Positions 1 to 8,356 of a DNA stretch of 64,000 nt are shown one piece after another. The stretch's first letter is position 1, and every line of letters starts with the position of its first letter. This stretch comes from Lentzea albidocapillata subsp. violacea (lineage in GTDB: Bacteria > Actinomycetota > Actinomycetes > Mycobacteriales > Pseudonocardiaceae): positions 1-64,000 of the forward strand of contig NZ_FNET01000029.1 of NCBI RefSeq assembly GCF_900100275.1, written 5' to 3'. The notes under the pieces are model-generated. The model was not told the origin of the DNA. It saw only the letters and a program-made list of their open reading frames with translations, and did not search any database. Position numbers and translations under genes: made by a program.

Positions 1-160
1 GCGTGTCGAGTTGACACCCCTACCTGCATGCAGCAAGAGCTATGGCGCGACTCGTGATGGGACCCCACCGCCTGGCCCGCGCGGTAAGGACGGCTTGCCT
101 GCGGCGTCGCGTTTGATCTGGCTGAACCAGTAAACCTGCGATTAACAGTCGTGTCTGTAT

Positions 161-202
161 GCGAAAGGGCGGCTCGCGCTTGTGTGCGGGCCGCCCTTTC
201 GC
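161..202 (-). terminator. Hairpin terminator downstream of the 213-659 gene
   Basis: A perfect 13-bp inverted repeat (161-173 against 190-202, GCGAAAGGGCGGC) with a 16-nt loop lies 11 bases past the stop codon of the minus-strand gene. It has no clear T-run, which is common for actinobacterial hairpin terminators. The remaining bases 1-160 hold nothing I can identify. Confidence 0.75.
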
Positions 203-212
203 GCTTGCTGAC

Positions 213-659
213 TTACTCGGAGAGCTCTGCCAGCTGGGCCTTCACCCTGGCCAGCTCGGCTTCCAACTCCTCCATGCGGGTGCGGTGCTGGTCGCGCGCC
301 GCCTCTAGCACCGACTCGATGCCCTCGGCGATGTCCTCGTGCAGCTCCTTGGCCGCCTTCGCGACGGCGATGGCCGGGATGACCAGGCCCGACACGACGC
401 GCTGCGTGCCGTGGACCAGGTCGGCCTGCCATTCGCCTTCGGCGGTGCCGGTCACCGTGAGCGTGAGCTCTACGGTGCGCGTCTTCTTCGCCGTGCTCTT
501 GGGACGGCCGGCCTTCGGCTTCTCGGGCTTGGGGGCCTCGGCCTTCGGAGCCTCGGCGGGCTTGGCAGCCTCGGCGGGCTTCGGGGCCTCGGCCTCGGGG
601 GCCGCCGTTTCCACGACGGTCTCCTCGACTGCCTGCACCTCGGTGAGCGTGTCCGACAC
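213..659 (-). CDS. A/P/K-rich small protein with C-terminal coiled coil (DUF6319-like)
   Basis: A 148-residue protein of unknown function. Residues 10-60 are low complexity, rich in Ala, Pro, Glu and Lys (repeats of KPAEA/KAEAPK), and end in a basic stretch (AGRPKSTAKKTR) that could contact nucleic acid. A compact conserved-looking block follows (VELTLTVTGTAEGEW, then a VVSGLVIPA segment), and residues 105-148 form an amphipathic, probably coiled-coil helix (RMEELEAELARVKAQLAEL). There is no signal peptide or membrane segment. From memory this organisation matches the actinobacterial DUF6319 family; I cannot confirm the domain number. The gene is monocistronic and is followed by a strong hairpin. 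The Pro/Ala/Lys tail may simply be a flexible linker. Confidence 0.8.
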   Translation of the reverse strand: MSDTLTEVQAVEETVVETAAPEAEAPKPAEAAKPAEAPKAEAPKPEKPKAGRPKSTAKKTRTVELTLTVTGTAEGEWQADLVHGTQRVVSGLVIPAIAVAKAAKELHEDIAEGIESVLEAARDQHRTRMEELEAELARVKAQLAELSE

Positions 660-752
660 GATCAGGTTTCCTCTCTCCGCAACGACGTGACCCCGCGCAC
701 AGCATAGAACACGTGTTCGATCAGCCGCCGATGGGGTCAGCGCGAAGCCTAG

Positions 753-974
753 TCAGTACGGAGGGAGCTGCACGCGCCACTGCCGTTCGACATCTATGAC
801 GCCGGGTACCGCCTGCAGGGCCGGGATGGCCCTGACCTCGGCGGTGCCGGTGACCACGCCCAGGGCTTCCAGGACCGTGTCGACCACCAGGCCCGCCTCC
901 CGCAGGTCGTCGAGGACCTGCGGGAGGCTGCCCTCCGTCACGGAGACCATCACCTGGTCCACCGAAGCGGTCAT
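753..974 (-). CDS. Small propeptide-like partner of the upstream subtilase
   Basis: A 73-residue protein whose ATG overlaps the stop codon of the S8 peptidase (ATGA, 971-974), so the two are translationally coupled. It has an alternating beta-alpha-beta pattern (VMVSVTEGSLPQVLDDLREAGL, then a VVTGT strand, then ALQAVPGVIDVERQW) that closely resembles the inhibitor-I9/subtilase propeptide fold, including the PGV-x-x-VE motif that normally precedes a subtilase domain. There is no signal peptide. Relatives are sometimes labelled ketohydroxyglutarate aldolase, but a protein of this size cannot be that enzyme. I infer a foldase or inhibitor of the neighbouring protease; no direct evidence of function is visible. 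Confidence 0.8.
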   Translation of the reverse strand: MTASVDQVMVSVTEGSLPQVLDDLREAGLVVDTVLEALGVVTGTAEVRAIPALQAVPGVIDVERQWRVQLPPY

Positions 975-2128
975 GGCGCCTGGACGAGTCCGCTGCCGAT
1001 GTCGGTGGACGGCAGGGGCAGGCGCAGTGCGGTGCCGACTAGGCGAGCCCACAGCTCGTAGCCGCGGGCGCCGGTCTTCTCCGCGATCAGGACTGCCACG
1101 CCGGCCACGTGCGGGGTCGCCATCGAGGTGCCGCGCAGGCGGCGGTGCTTCTCCGGGAGCTTGAACGACGAGTAGACGTCGACTCCCGGCGCGCACACGT
1201 CGATCTGGCCGATCTTGTCCGCCGAGCCCGAGGAGAACGACGCGATCGCGCGGTTCACGTCGATCGCCGCCACCGCGATGATGCTGGGGCAGCGGGCGGG
1301 GTGGCCCACCGGCGCGATGCGGGCCGGGCGTGAGGACGCGTTGCCCGACGCCGCGATGATCAGCGTGCCCTTGGCCATCGCGCGCTGGGCGACGGTCTCG
1401 TAGATCTGCGAGTACGGCGTGTTCACCGGGACGTCGGCGCCCAGCGACATCGAGATGATCGCGCAGCCGTTCGCGACCGCCCAGTCGATGCCCGCGAGGA
1501 TGCCGCCGTCGGAGCCGGAGCCCGCGTTCGACAGGACCTTGCCCGCGAAGATCTCGGCCTCGTGCGCGACGCCGTAACCGGGCAGCGTGGCGGGCTTGCG
1601 CGGGCCCGCCGACGTGCCGATGCAGTGCGTGCCGTGGCCGTGGCCGTCCTGCACGTCCTCGCCGGTGATGAACGACTTCGTGGTGATGGCGCGGCCCGCG
1701 AAGTCCGGGTGGTTCTTCTCCCAGCCGGTGTCCAGGACCGCGATCTTGATGCCCTTGCCGGTGGCCGTGCTGACGTCCGCGCCGACCGCCTGCAGCCCCC
1801 AGGTCAGCACGGATTCGTCGGCCGCGGCCTCCGGCGCCTCTTCCTCGACCGGTGCCGCGAACACGTGCACGACGCGTTCCGGCTCGACGATCTGCACCGG
1901 GCCCGGGCGCTCGGCGGCGCCGTTCAGCTCGGCCAGCAGGTTCGGGTCGGCGGTCACGACCGCGACACCGAGCTCGGGGAAGACCTGCACGGCCTCCGTG
2001 TCCAGATCGCCGCTGTTCGGGTCGAACCCGGCGATGCCGCCGAGCTCGGCCAGTCCCTCTTCGATGGCGTCTTCCTGCAGCAGCACCAGGAACCGGCCGG
2101 TGGTCTCCACTTCCGCGGGTTCGGTCAT
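971..2128 (-). CDS. S8 family serine peptidase (subtilase), cytoplasmic form
   Basis: A 385-residue subtilisin-like protease. The catalytic triad is complete: Asp133 (VLDTGW), His165 (GHGTHC) and Ser335 (GTSMATPHVAG), with the oxyanion Asn262 in AASGN. Residues 1-105 form an N-terminal extension with a strand-rich part and an acidic linker (EEEAPEAAADE). There is no signal peptide or C-terminal anchor, so the enzyme is probably intracellular, unlike mycosins. The start at 2128 gives a sensible N-terminus; upstream in-frame sequence is arginine-rich and non-coding in appearance. It is the first gene of a two-gene unit with the small propeptide-like gene that overlaps its stop codon. Substrate unknown. 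Confidence 0.93.
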   Translation of the reverse strand: MTEPAEVETTGRFLVLLQEDAIEEGLAELGGIAGFDPNSGDLDTEAVQVFPELGVAVVTADPNLLAELNGAAERPGPVQIVEPERVVHVFAAPVEEEAPEAAADESVLTWGLQAVGADVSTATGKGIKIAVLDTGWEKNHPDFAGRAITTKSFITGEDVQDGHGHGTHCIGTSAGPRKPATLPGYGVAHEAEIFAGKVLSNAGSGSDGGILAGIDWAVANGCAIISMSLGADVPVNTPYSQIYETVAQRAMAKGTLIIAASGNASSRPARIAPVGHPARCPSIIAVAAIDVNRAIASFSSGSADKIGQIDVCAPGVDVYSSFKLPEKHRRLRGTSMATPHVAGVAVLIAEKTGARGYELWARLVGTALRLPLPSTDIGSGLVQAP

Positions 2129-2191
2129 GACTGTTCGCCCCTACTCTCCGTCTAGCCCTCACTAGAGAGTCGTCACATCGGGGCAGTTGTT

Positions 2192-3364
2192 TCAGGCCAT
2201 TTGCCGTCTGCGCTGAAAGAATTCACCGATTGGCTCAACGTACTTGGCCGCGATGGGCCCCAGGATGGCCATCAGCAGCACGTACGCGGTGGCCAGCGCC
2301 GCCAGGTCGTTGTGCACCTGGCCGGACGCCACGGCCAGTCCGGCGATGACGATCGAGAACTCGCCGCGCGCCACCAGCGCCACGCCCGCACGCATGCGGC
2401 CCATCTTGCCGATGCCCTGACGTTTCGCCGCCCACCAGCCCGTGAAGACCTTCGTCGCGGTCGTGACGGCGGCCAGCGCCACCGCGATGCCGAGCACCGG
2501 CGGGATCGAACGGGGGTCGGTGTTGAGTCCGAACACGACGAAGAACATCGCCGCGAACAGGTCCCGGAGCGGCTCGAGCAGGCGCGTCGCGTTCTCGGCC
2601 GTCGATCCGGAGATCGCGATGCCGAGCAGGAACGCGCCGACCGCGGCGGACACCTGTAGCTGCGAGGCGATGCCCGCGACGAGCAACGCGGAGCCGAGCA
2701 GCTTGAGCAGGAACACCTCGTGGTCGGGACTGTCCACAATGGCCGAGATGAACCGGCCGTACTTCAACGCCACCACCAGGACCACGGTGATCGCGAGCAA
2801 CGAGATGCCGACCGACGTGAGCCCGCCGAGGAAGCTCACGCCCGCGAGAACGGCCGTCAGCACCGGCAGGTACACGGCCATCGCGAGGTCCTCGAACACG
2901 AGCACGGACAGCACGACCGGCGTCTCGCGGTTGCCCAGCCGGCCCAGGTCGCCGAGCACCTTCGCGACGATGCCCGACGACGAGATGTACGTGACGCCGG
3001 CCATCGCCAGCGCCCCGACCGTGCCCCAGCCGAGCAGGTACGCCGCGATCGCGCCCGGTGCCGCGTTCAGCACCAGGTCGAGGACACCGGCCATCCAGGA
3101 CTTCTTCAGCCCAGTGGTGAGCTCGGACGCCGAGTACTCGAGGCCGAGCAGCAAAAGCAGCAGCACGACGCCGATCTCGCTGGCGAGGTGGGTGAACTCC
3201 TCGATGCCATGTAACGGGATCAACCCGCCCTCGCCGAACGCGAGCCCGCCGATCAGGTAGAGCGGGATCGGGGAGATCCCGGCACGGCGAGCCACACGAC
3301 CCAGCAGGCCGAGGCCGAAGAACACCGCGCCGAGCTGGATCATGGCAACAGTTGTCTCATGCAC
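2192..3364 (-). CDS. CPA2-type K+(Na+)/H+ antiporter (KhtU/KefB-like)
   Basis: A 390-residue polytopic membrane protein with about twelve hydrophobic segments and the layout of the monovalent cation:proton antiporter-2 family. Recognisable blocks are LYLIGGLAFGEGG near the N-terminus, the VTYISSSGIVAKVLGDLGRLGN helix with its SSS(G)xxxK pattern, FEDLAMAVYLP, and VFFVVFGLNTDP-like sequence later. It ends in a short basic tail and lacks an attached TrkA-N domain. The gene for a TrkA-C-type regulatory subunit lies 6 bases upstream on the same strand, exactly the KhtT-KhtU arrangement, so the pair probably forms a gated K+/H+ antiporter in the cytoplasmic membrane. Ion preference cannot be read from sequence. 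Confidence 0.9.
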   Translation of the reverse strand: MHETTVAMIQLGAVFFGLGLLGRVARRAGISPIPLYLIGGLAFGEGGLIPLHGIEEFTHLASEIGVVLLLLLLGLEYSASELTTGLKKSWMAGVLDLVLNAAPGAIAAYLLGWGTVGALAMAGVTYISSSGIVAKVLGDLGRLGNRETPVVLSVLVFEDLAMAVYLPVLTAVLAGVSFLGGLTSVGISLLAITVVLVVALKYGRFISAIVDSPDHEVFLLKLLGSALLVAGIASQLQVSAAVGAFLLGIAISGSTAENATRLLEPLRDLFAAMFFVVFGLNTDPRSIPPVLGIAVALAAVTTATKVFTGWWAAKRQGIGKMGRMRAGVALVARGEFSIVIAGLAVASGQVHNDLAALATAYVLLMAILGPIAAKYVEPIGEFFQRRRQMA

Positions 3365-3370
3365 TGTGTC

Positions 3371-3844
3371 TTAACCGCCGTGGAAGATCTGAGCGGCGGC
3401 GTCGAGGCCCTCCGCGGTGCCGACGACGACCGCGAGGTCACCGTTTTCGAAGATGAAGTCGGGGCCGGGCGACGGATGGGCGTTGCCCGAGCGCACCACG
3501 GCCACGATGGACGCACCGGTCCTCGTGCGCAGAGCGGTCTCGCCGAGAGTGTGGTTCGCGAACGCGGTCACGGGCAGCTGACGGGTCGTGATGCCCGTGA
3601 TGTCGCGGTGCTCCTCGCGCAGGTGGGCGACGAGCTGCGGCGCGCCGAGCAGGCCCGCGAGCGTGTTCGCCTCTTCCGGCGAGAGGGGTATCGAGGCGGC
3701 GCAGGAGTCGGGATCCGTCGCTTTCGACAGGATCAGCTCGAACCGGCCGTCCCGGTAGGTGATCACGCCTACGCGACGTCCGGCGCGGATCGTGAAGTCC
3801 TGACGCGTCCCGATGCCCGGAAGGGGCGTGATCTCTACGTTCAC
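3371..3844 (-). CDS. KhtT-like TrkA-C regulatory subunit of the antiporter
   Basis: A 157-residue soluble protein. The N-terminal half (MNVEITPLPGIGTR onward) matches the KhtT N-domain and the C-terminal 75 residues match a TrkA-C (RCK_C) domain, including the GASIVAVVR strand and the FENGDLAVVVGT turn that binds nucleotides such as c-di-AMP in characterised homologues. It is transcribed with the downstream antiporter. I chose the GTG at 3844 over the ATG at 3853 because homologues begin at this methionine and a TATCAT hexamer lies 7 bases upstream, compatible with a leaderless message. The start codon is the uncertain part; the identity is secure. Confidence 0.88.
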   Translation of the reverse strand: MNVEITPLPGIGTRQDFTIRAGRRVGVITYRDGRFELILSKATDPDSCAASIPLSPEEANTLAGLLGAPQLVAHLREEHRDITGITTRQLPVTAFANHTLGETALRTRTGASIVAVVRSGNAHPSPGPDFIFENGDLAVVVGTAEGLDAAAQIFHGG

Positions 3845-3862
3845 ACAGATCATGATACGTGC
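3845..3862. promoter_or_regulatory. Shared divergent promoter, probably leaderless in both directions
   Basis: The two divergent genes are separated by only 18 bases. The palindrome ATCATGAT in the middle offers a TATCAT -10-like hexamer for the minus strand (7 bases before the GTG at 3844) and a CATGAT hexamer for the plus strand (6 bases before the ATG at 3863). Neither gene has a Shine-Dalgarno sequence. Overlapping promoters would make expression mutually exclusive; this is inference. Confidence 0.35.
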
Positions 3863-4963
3863 ATGTCACTGCGTGTACGTCCCGTGCGTCGCGGCTGGGT
3901 GGTGCGTGAAAGCGTGCCCGGTCCCGACGTCGACGAGTTCGCCGAACCCGGCCAGGTGATCGGGGCGCTCGCGAGAGCCCCGCACGGCACGTTGCTGGCC
4001 GTCCAGCACCCCCACCGCACGCCTGCCGCGCTGGCGGCGGGCACCGGGCTGCTCGCCGCGCTGCCCCACGCCAGAGCAGAGCTCGCGGTGCTGATCCGGC
4101 GGGCGTACACCGAGGTCACCGACGTCGTGGCGCCGTACCGGGTGGACGGGCCGGACGGGACGGCGTGCGGTCTGCTGTGCCTGGTCGACCCGGACGGGAT
4201 CGAGCACACCGAGGACGTCTACCCGGACGTGGTCGCCGAACGCGGGCAGGTGCTGGCGTCGCTGGGCATCGCGACGAGCGCGGCCATGCTCATCCCGATC
4301 ACCCCGCACGACGGCCTGACGGACCTGGTGCTCGGCATGACCGAGGAGCCGGCCGTGTCGCTGGTGGACTCGGGTGGACGGCGGCACTGGGTGTGGCTGG
4401 TCGGGCCGGGGGAGTCGCAGGAGCGGTTCCTCGAAGCGGCGGGCGCGCATCCGCTGCTCGTCGCGGACGGCAACCACCGGGTCGCGGCGGCGCGGGAGGC
4501 GGGCCTCGAAGGCCTGCTCGCGCTCGTCACGTCCGGACCTGGCCTGCGGGTCGGGCCGATCCACCGCGCGATCAGCGGCAGCGGGCTGACCACGTCCGAT
4601 CTGGTGACCGCGTGGGAACGGGCCGGGCTGGTGGTGTCGTCGTTGCCGTACGTCGTCGATCCGGAACCGGGGGTGGTCGTGGTGCGCTGCCCGGACGCGG
4701 TGCTGCGGGTCGAACTGCCGGTGGGACAAGGGATCGACCACGCCGTCGTGGAGTCGTTGCTGCTGGACCAGGCGCTCGGGCTCGATCCGGAGAGCCCGTG
4801 CGTGCGGGCGGTCGTGGACCCGTCCGTGGAGGCCGAGGCGGTGTTGCTGATCGCGCCGGTGCCGTTGCGGGAGGTGCTGGCCGGTACCAAGATGCCGCGC
4901 AAGAGCACCTACTTCACCCCGAAGCCGCGTAGCGGACTTCTGCTGGCCGACCTGTCACCGTAG
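3863..4963 (+). CDS. DUF1015 family protein (ParB/SerK-like fold)
   Basis: A 366-residue cytoplasmic protein of the DUF1015 family. The diagnostic motifs are present: VADGNHRVAAAREAG (family consensus DGHHRYE-A) near residue 205 and KSTYFTPKPRSGLL at the C-terminus (consensus KSTFFYPK-x-x-GL). The family is structurally related to ParB/sulfiredoxin-type and free-serine kinase proteins and often sits near serine biosynthesis genes, but that context is absent here. The start at 3863 avoids a long arginine-rich non-coding extension. It is transcribed divergently from the KhtT-like gene. Function remains uncharacterised; a kinase role is only a structural analogy. Confidence 0.9.
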   Translation: MSLRVRPVRRGWVVRESVPGPDVDEFAEPGQVIGALARAPHGTLLAVQHPHRTPAALAAGTGLLAALPHARAELAVLIRRAYTEVTDVVAPYRVDGPDGTACGLLCLVDPDGIEHTEDVYPDVVAERGQVLASLGIATSAAMLIPITPHDGLTDLVLGMTEEPAVSLVDSGGRRHWVWLVGPGESQERFLEAAGAHPLLVADGNHRVAAAREAGLEGLLALVTSGPGLRVGPIHRAISGSGLTTSDLVTAWERAGLVVSSLPYVVDPEPGVVVVRCPDAVLRVELPVGQGIDHAVVESLLLDQALGLDPESPCVRAVVDPSVEAEAVLLIAPVPLREVLAGTKMPRKSTYFTPKPRSGLLLADLSP

Positions 4964-5062
4964 GGCCCTGTCCGGCGGGTTCGTTCGGCACTGTTCGTGT
5001 GCCGGGCACGCGTTGAAAATCTTCCCATCGCCTGCTGTCTCCCGACTCGTGAGGCACCCACG

Positions 5063-5377
5063 ATGGAACCCCGGCCAGACTTGTTGGAGGTGCGTCGCCA
5101 CGGCGCGTTGGTGACGCTCACTGGCGAGGTCGACCTGAGCACCAGCGACCTGCTGCGCGCCGAACTCGCGCTGGCCTGCTCGTCCGGGGACGGTGACGTG
5201 GTGGTCGACTTCACCGCCCTGACGTTCATCGGGTCGAGCGGCCTGCACGTGCTGATCGAGACGGCGTCGGCACTGGGCCAGCGGCGGCTGGTGCTGCTCG
5301 GCGGCGGCTGGGGCGCCTACGTCGTGAACCTGCTCGACCTCACCCTCAAGTTCCCCAACATCGTCGTCGACCGCTGA
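5063..5377 (+). CDS. STAS-domain anti-sigma factor antagonist
   Basis: A 104-residue single STAS domain. It shows the standard pattern LVTLTGEVDLSTSDLLRAEL, then VVVDFTALTFIGSSGLHVLIE, where the SSG turn carries the serine normally phosphorylated by an anti-sigma kinase. Such proteins release an alternative sigma factor by binding its anti-sigma factor when dephosphorylated. No partner kinase or sigma gene is adjacent, so this is an orphan. I placed the start at the ATG at 5063; an upstream ATG at 4997 would add 22 residues without family similarity. Confidence 0.88.
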   Translation: MEPRPDLLEVRRHGALVTLTGEVDLSTSDLLRAELALACSSGDGDVVVDFTALTFIGSSGLHVLIETASALGQRRLVLLGGGWGAYVVNLLDLTLKFPNIVVDR

Positions 5378-5410
5378 AGTCCACTGAGGACCGCTGCTAG
5401 GGTCGATCGC

Positions 5411-5773
5411 ATGGCGGTACGAGCGATCAGGGGAGCCACGCAGATCGCCGCGGACTCGCGGGACCTGCTGCTGGAGGCCACGGCCGAGCTGGTGCGAGAG
5501 GTGTTGGCGTGCAACGCGTTGACGTCCGACGACCTGATCAGCGTCGTGCTCACCGCGACACCCGATCTCGTGTCCGAGTTCCCCGCCTACGCCGCGCGCC
5601 TGGCCGGTCTCTCGGACGTGCCGCTGCTGTCCGCGACCGAGATCGCGGTGCCGGGCTCGATGCCGCGCGTGGTCAGGTTGCTGGCGCACGTCGAGACCGA
5701 TCTGCCGCGGTCGTCGGTGAAGCACGTCTACCTGCGCGGTGCGGCGGCGTTGCGGACCGACCTCAACCACTGA
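5411..5773 (+). CDS. aroH: Monofunctional chorismate mutase, AroH type
   Basis: A 120-residue protein matching the trimeric AroH class (as in Bacillus subtilis), which converts chorismate to prephenate for phenylalanine and tyrosine synthesis. Visible hallmarks are VRAIRGATQIAADSRDLLLEAT at the N-terminus with the active-site Arg7-equivalent, FPAYAARLAGLSDVPLLSATEI in the middle, the MPRVVRLLAHVE segment, and VYLRGAAALRTDL at the C-terminus with the active-site Tyr and Arg. Its 3' end overlaps the convergent homocysteine methyltransferase gene by 11 bases. The STAS gene lies 33 bases upstream and may be co-transcribed. Confidence 0.93.
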   Translation: MAVRAIRGATQIAADSRDLLLEATAELVREVLACNALTSDDLISVVLTATPDLVSEFPAYAARLAGLSDVPLLSATEIAVPGSMPRVVRLLAHVETDLPRSSVKHVYLRGAAALRTDLNH

Positions 5774-6683
5774 AGGCGGCGCTGACCGCGTCGACGTGCC
5801 GATGGTCGGTGCCGCAACAGCCACCCAGCACGGTCAGCTGCGGGAAGCGCGCCTTGAGCTTCCGGTAGTCGTCCGCGAACTCCGCGGGATCACCCCGGTC
5901 CAGCACCTCGGCCTCGTCGAGCTCGGCGTGGCTGAGCTTCGACGCGTTGGCCCTGATGCCGCGCAAACGTTTGGTCCACGCGGCTTCGGGGTCGAGCGCC
6001 GGTGCGATGTGCGTGGGATGCGCGCAGTTGACCATGTAGTAGGCCGGGTGGCCGTCCGTGTCGCGGTCGACGGCCTGGATCGCGTCGCCCAGCGCGTCCC
6101 CGCTCGGCAGCCTGCCGTCCGTCTCGACCGTGAACGAGATGACGACCGGGACCTCCGCTTCTCTGGCGGCGTCGATGATGCCGGTCGCCTCGGGGATGTT
6201 CGTCAGCGTCATGGCGGTGACGAGGTCGGCCTGGGTGTCGGCGAACGTCCGGATCTGCGTCGAGTGGTAGTCGCGTGCCTCGTCGCGGCTCATGATCGTC
6301 TTGGGCCGGTAGGCGTCGCCGCGCGGTCCGACGCAGCCGCTGATGACGACCGGGATCGCGAACCGCTGCCGCACGTCGAGAAGCAGGTCGACAGCCTTGC
6401 GGTTGGCTGCTTCGAGACGTTTCCCGTCGTAACCCCTGCGCGTGGCCCAGTCGGGGTTGGCGCGCCAGGTCGCCGTCTCCAGCACGATGCCGGCGCCGTC
6501 GCGTTCGGCGATGCTCGCGTAGCGCTCGAAGTAGCGGGTGAGCGCCGCGTGGCCGTCGGCATCGTCGAGCAACGGAAACGCGGCGAAGTCGGGCAGGTCG
6601 ATGCCGTCGTCGAACACGAGGGTGGTCTCGGCGCCGCCGTCGGTGAGGAAGAGCGGGGCATCTAGCTGGGGCAGCTGCATCAT
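5763..6683 (-). CDS. Homocysteine S-methyltransferase family protein
   Basis: A 306-residue zinc-dependent methyltransferase of the MmuM/betaine-homocysteine methyltransferase family. It starts with the typical LFLTDGGAETTLVFDDG segment, has the ETATWRANPDWATRRGY block, and carries the zinc cysteines in MVNCAHPTH and GGCCGTDHRHV. It likely transfers a methyl group from S-methylmethionine, S-adenosylmethionine or a related donor to homocysteine, giving methionine in the cytoplasm; donor specificity cannot be read from sequence. Two adjacent ATG codons begin the gene. It converges on, and slightly overlaps, the chorismate mutase gene. Confidence 0.92.
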   Translation of the reverse strand: MMQLPQLDAPLFLTDGGAETTLVFDDGIDLPDFAAFPLLDDADGHAALTRYFERYASIAERDGAGIVLETATWRANPDWATRRGYDGKRLEAANRKAVDLLLDVRQRFAIPVVISGCVGPRGDAYRPKTIMSRDEARDYHSTQIRTFADTQADLVTAMTLTNIPEATGIIDAAREAEVPVVISFTVETDGRLPSGDALGDAIQAVDRDTDGHPAYYMVNCAHPTHIAPALDPEAAWTKRLRGIRANASKLSHAELDEAEVLDRGDPAEFADDYRKLKARFPQLTVLGGCCGTDHRHVDAVSAAFSG

Positions 6684-6769
6684 CGGGTGCCTTCAGGCCG
6701 GAGGGCTCAGTGTGCGACCGGGACGACGGTTCTGCCCGCTAAGATGAACCGATCACTGGGGGTGATCGC

Positions 6770-7918
6770 ATGGTTCAGCCATATCTGGCCGAGTACCGCT
6801 ACTACGCGTTGTTCGAAGACGGGCACGGCATGTCCGATGTCGGCAACGCCCAGGGTCTCTACCGCAGCCTCGGCGTCTACGACGAGCAGAAGTACGACGG
6901 CCACGGTGTGTGGAGAGACAGCGACGGCCTGTCGAGAGCCGGCGACCGGGACTCCTATGACGACTACCGCGAGGTGAGCGTCGCAGAGTCGGAGAGGCTC
7001 CGGCAGCTGGCCGACGACCGGGGGCCCGCGCGGGCGGAGCGGCGGGACGGCTTCCAAGGTGGTGGCTTCGCGGTGTTCCGGCGCGAGGCCGACCTGGCCG
7101 ACCTGCGCTCCGCGTACGCCGTGGTCGACGAGTTGCTGCCGGAGCACCGTTTCTCGTTGCCGCTGCTGCCATCCGAGCGTGCCAAGCTGGCGGCGATCAT
7201 CGTCCTCCTCGCGGCCAGGCGGCAAGCCGAAGTGGTGGACGGCCACCACTACTTCGCGGTGTTCGACCGCCTCAACGACTTCGTGGCCCTCGACCGAGCG
7301 CACTCGCTGATCCGTTGTCCCGCCAACGGTGACGGGCAGTGGGAGACGTTCCTGCACGAGAACCAGTGGGTGCGAGGGGAAGAGCCGCGGCGCGAGCACG
7401 TCCTGCCGGTCAGCCGCGAGGAGGCCCGGCGGATCAGTCGGCTCAGGGAGACCGCGGGGATCAGGTACTTCGATGTCCAGCTCGACTCCAGGAGGCAACG
7501 GGAGATCGTCCGTCGCACCGGAACGAGCGACGAGGCCGTGGCCGATCTCGGCTGGCGGCCCACCGACGTGCTCGGGCGGTTGCAGCCGCACTGGGTGGTC
7601 GAAGAGCTCGGTGAGCGCGGCTTCGGCAGCGCGCGCTACGTCTGTGTTCTTTCGGCGAGGTCGGAAAGGTTTCGCGGCCGGCCCCACGACTACCAGGCGA
7701 TCTTCGGCGGGGACGATGTCTACGACTTCGGCAAGGTCCACTACCTGGCCAGGAAACTGCCGACGTACGAGCTCGAGTACGAGCTGTGGACGCCGGACGG
7801 CTGGGAGTGGACCGCCGGTGGGCCCGGCGGGAGGTCGCTGCCGATCTCCGAGGAGGAGTTCCAGCGGCTCGCGGCGCCCCGCCCGGACGAGCGGGGCCCC
7901 GGCGACGTCAGGCGCTGA
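6770..7918 (+). CDS. Hypothetical protein rich in Asp/Arg/Tyr
   Basis: A 382-residue soluble protein that I do not recognise. It has no signal peptide or membrane helix and is rich in charged and aromatic residues (for example RYYALFEDGHG at the start and YELEYELWTPDGWEW near the end). A segment around residues 125-180 (SERAKLAAIIVLLAARRQAEVVDGHHYFAVFDRLNDF) looks like a folded helix-strand unit. The start is well supported: GGGGGTGATCGC precedes the ATG. The gene ends 11 bases inside the convergent small gene. Codon use is like its chromosomal neighbours. Confidence 0.8.
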   Translation: MVQPYLAEYRYYALFEDGHGMSDVGNAQGLYRSLGVYDEQKYDGHGVWRDSDGLSRAGDRDSYDDYREVSVAESERLRQLADDRGPARAERRDGFQGGGFAVFRREADLADLRSAYAVVDELLPEHRFSLPLLPSERAKLAAIIVLLAARRQAEVVDGHHYFAVFDRLNDFVALDRAHSLIRCPANGDGQWETFLHENQWVRGEEPRREHVLPVSREEARRISRLRETAGIRYFDVQLDSRRQREIVRRTGTSDEAVADLGWRPTDVLGRLQPHWVVEELGERGFGSARYVCVLSARSERFRGRPHDYQAIFGGDDVYDFGKVHYLARKLPTYELEYELWTPDGWEWTAGGPGGRSLPISEEEFQRLAAPRPDERGPGDVRR

Positions 7919-8162
7919 ACTCCTTGCCGGGCAGCCACCCGTTGGGGATGTCCGTGACGCGCCACGTCGGCACGGACACGTTCACCGTGCGGATCGGCGT
8001 GGCGAGGAACGGCCCCACCTCGGGCACCTTCGCGACGAGCCGCTGCCGCACAGCCTCGTCCTCGGCCCCGTCGACCACCACGGCCGTACCGCGGGCCTTG
8101 TGCGCGGCGAGCGTGCGATGCAGCAACGCCTCGACATCGGCGTGCTGTTCAGCGGTGGTCAC
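7908..8162 (-). CDS. Small hypothetical protein
   Basis: An 84-residue acidic protein, probably helical in the first 35 residues (EQHADVEALLHRTLAAHKARG) followed by a strand-rich second half ending in DIPNGWLPGKEFSA. No known domain is visible and there is no signal peptide. It is convergent with the 382-residue gene and overlaps its end by 11 bases; on the other side it is divergent from cmk. Confidence 0.65.
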   Translation of the reverse strand: MTTAEQHADVEALLHRTLAAHKARGTAVVVDGAEDEAVRQRLVAKVPEVGPFLATPIRTVNVSVPTWRVTDIPNGWLPGKEFSA

Positions 8163-8356
8163 TCAGTCCTCCAAGAATTCGGTGGTGCGCACACCAGATC
8201 GGCCGGGAGGGTTGGCGCCTGTTGCCGATTCCACCGATCGGTACCGCCGTGCCGTGCCGATCAAGCGGGGCTGGAACCGTCGTGGACTGTCCCGCCTGCG
8301 GTGTGAGCGTCCGCACCAGGCACAATGTGGCCGTGGGTGTCTCGGAGGGAGCTGCT

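Noticed and set aside
753..974. Ketohydroxyglutarate aldolase
   Set aside because: This label is attached to similar small proteins in databases, as I recall, but 73 residues cannot hold an aldolase barrel and no catalytic lysine motif is present.
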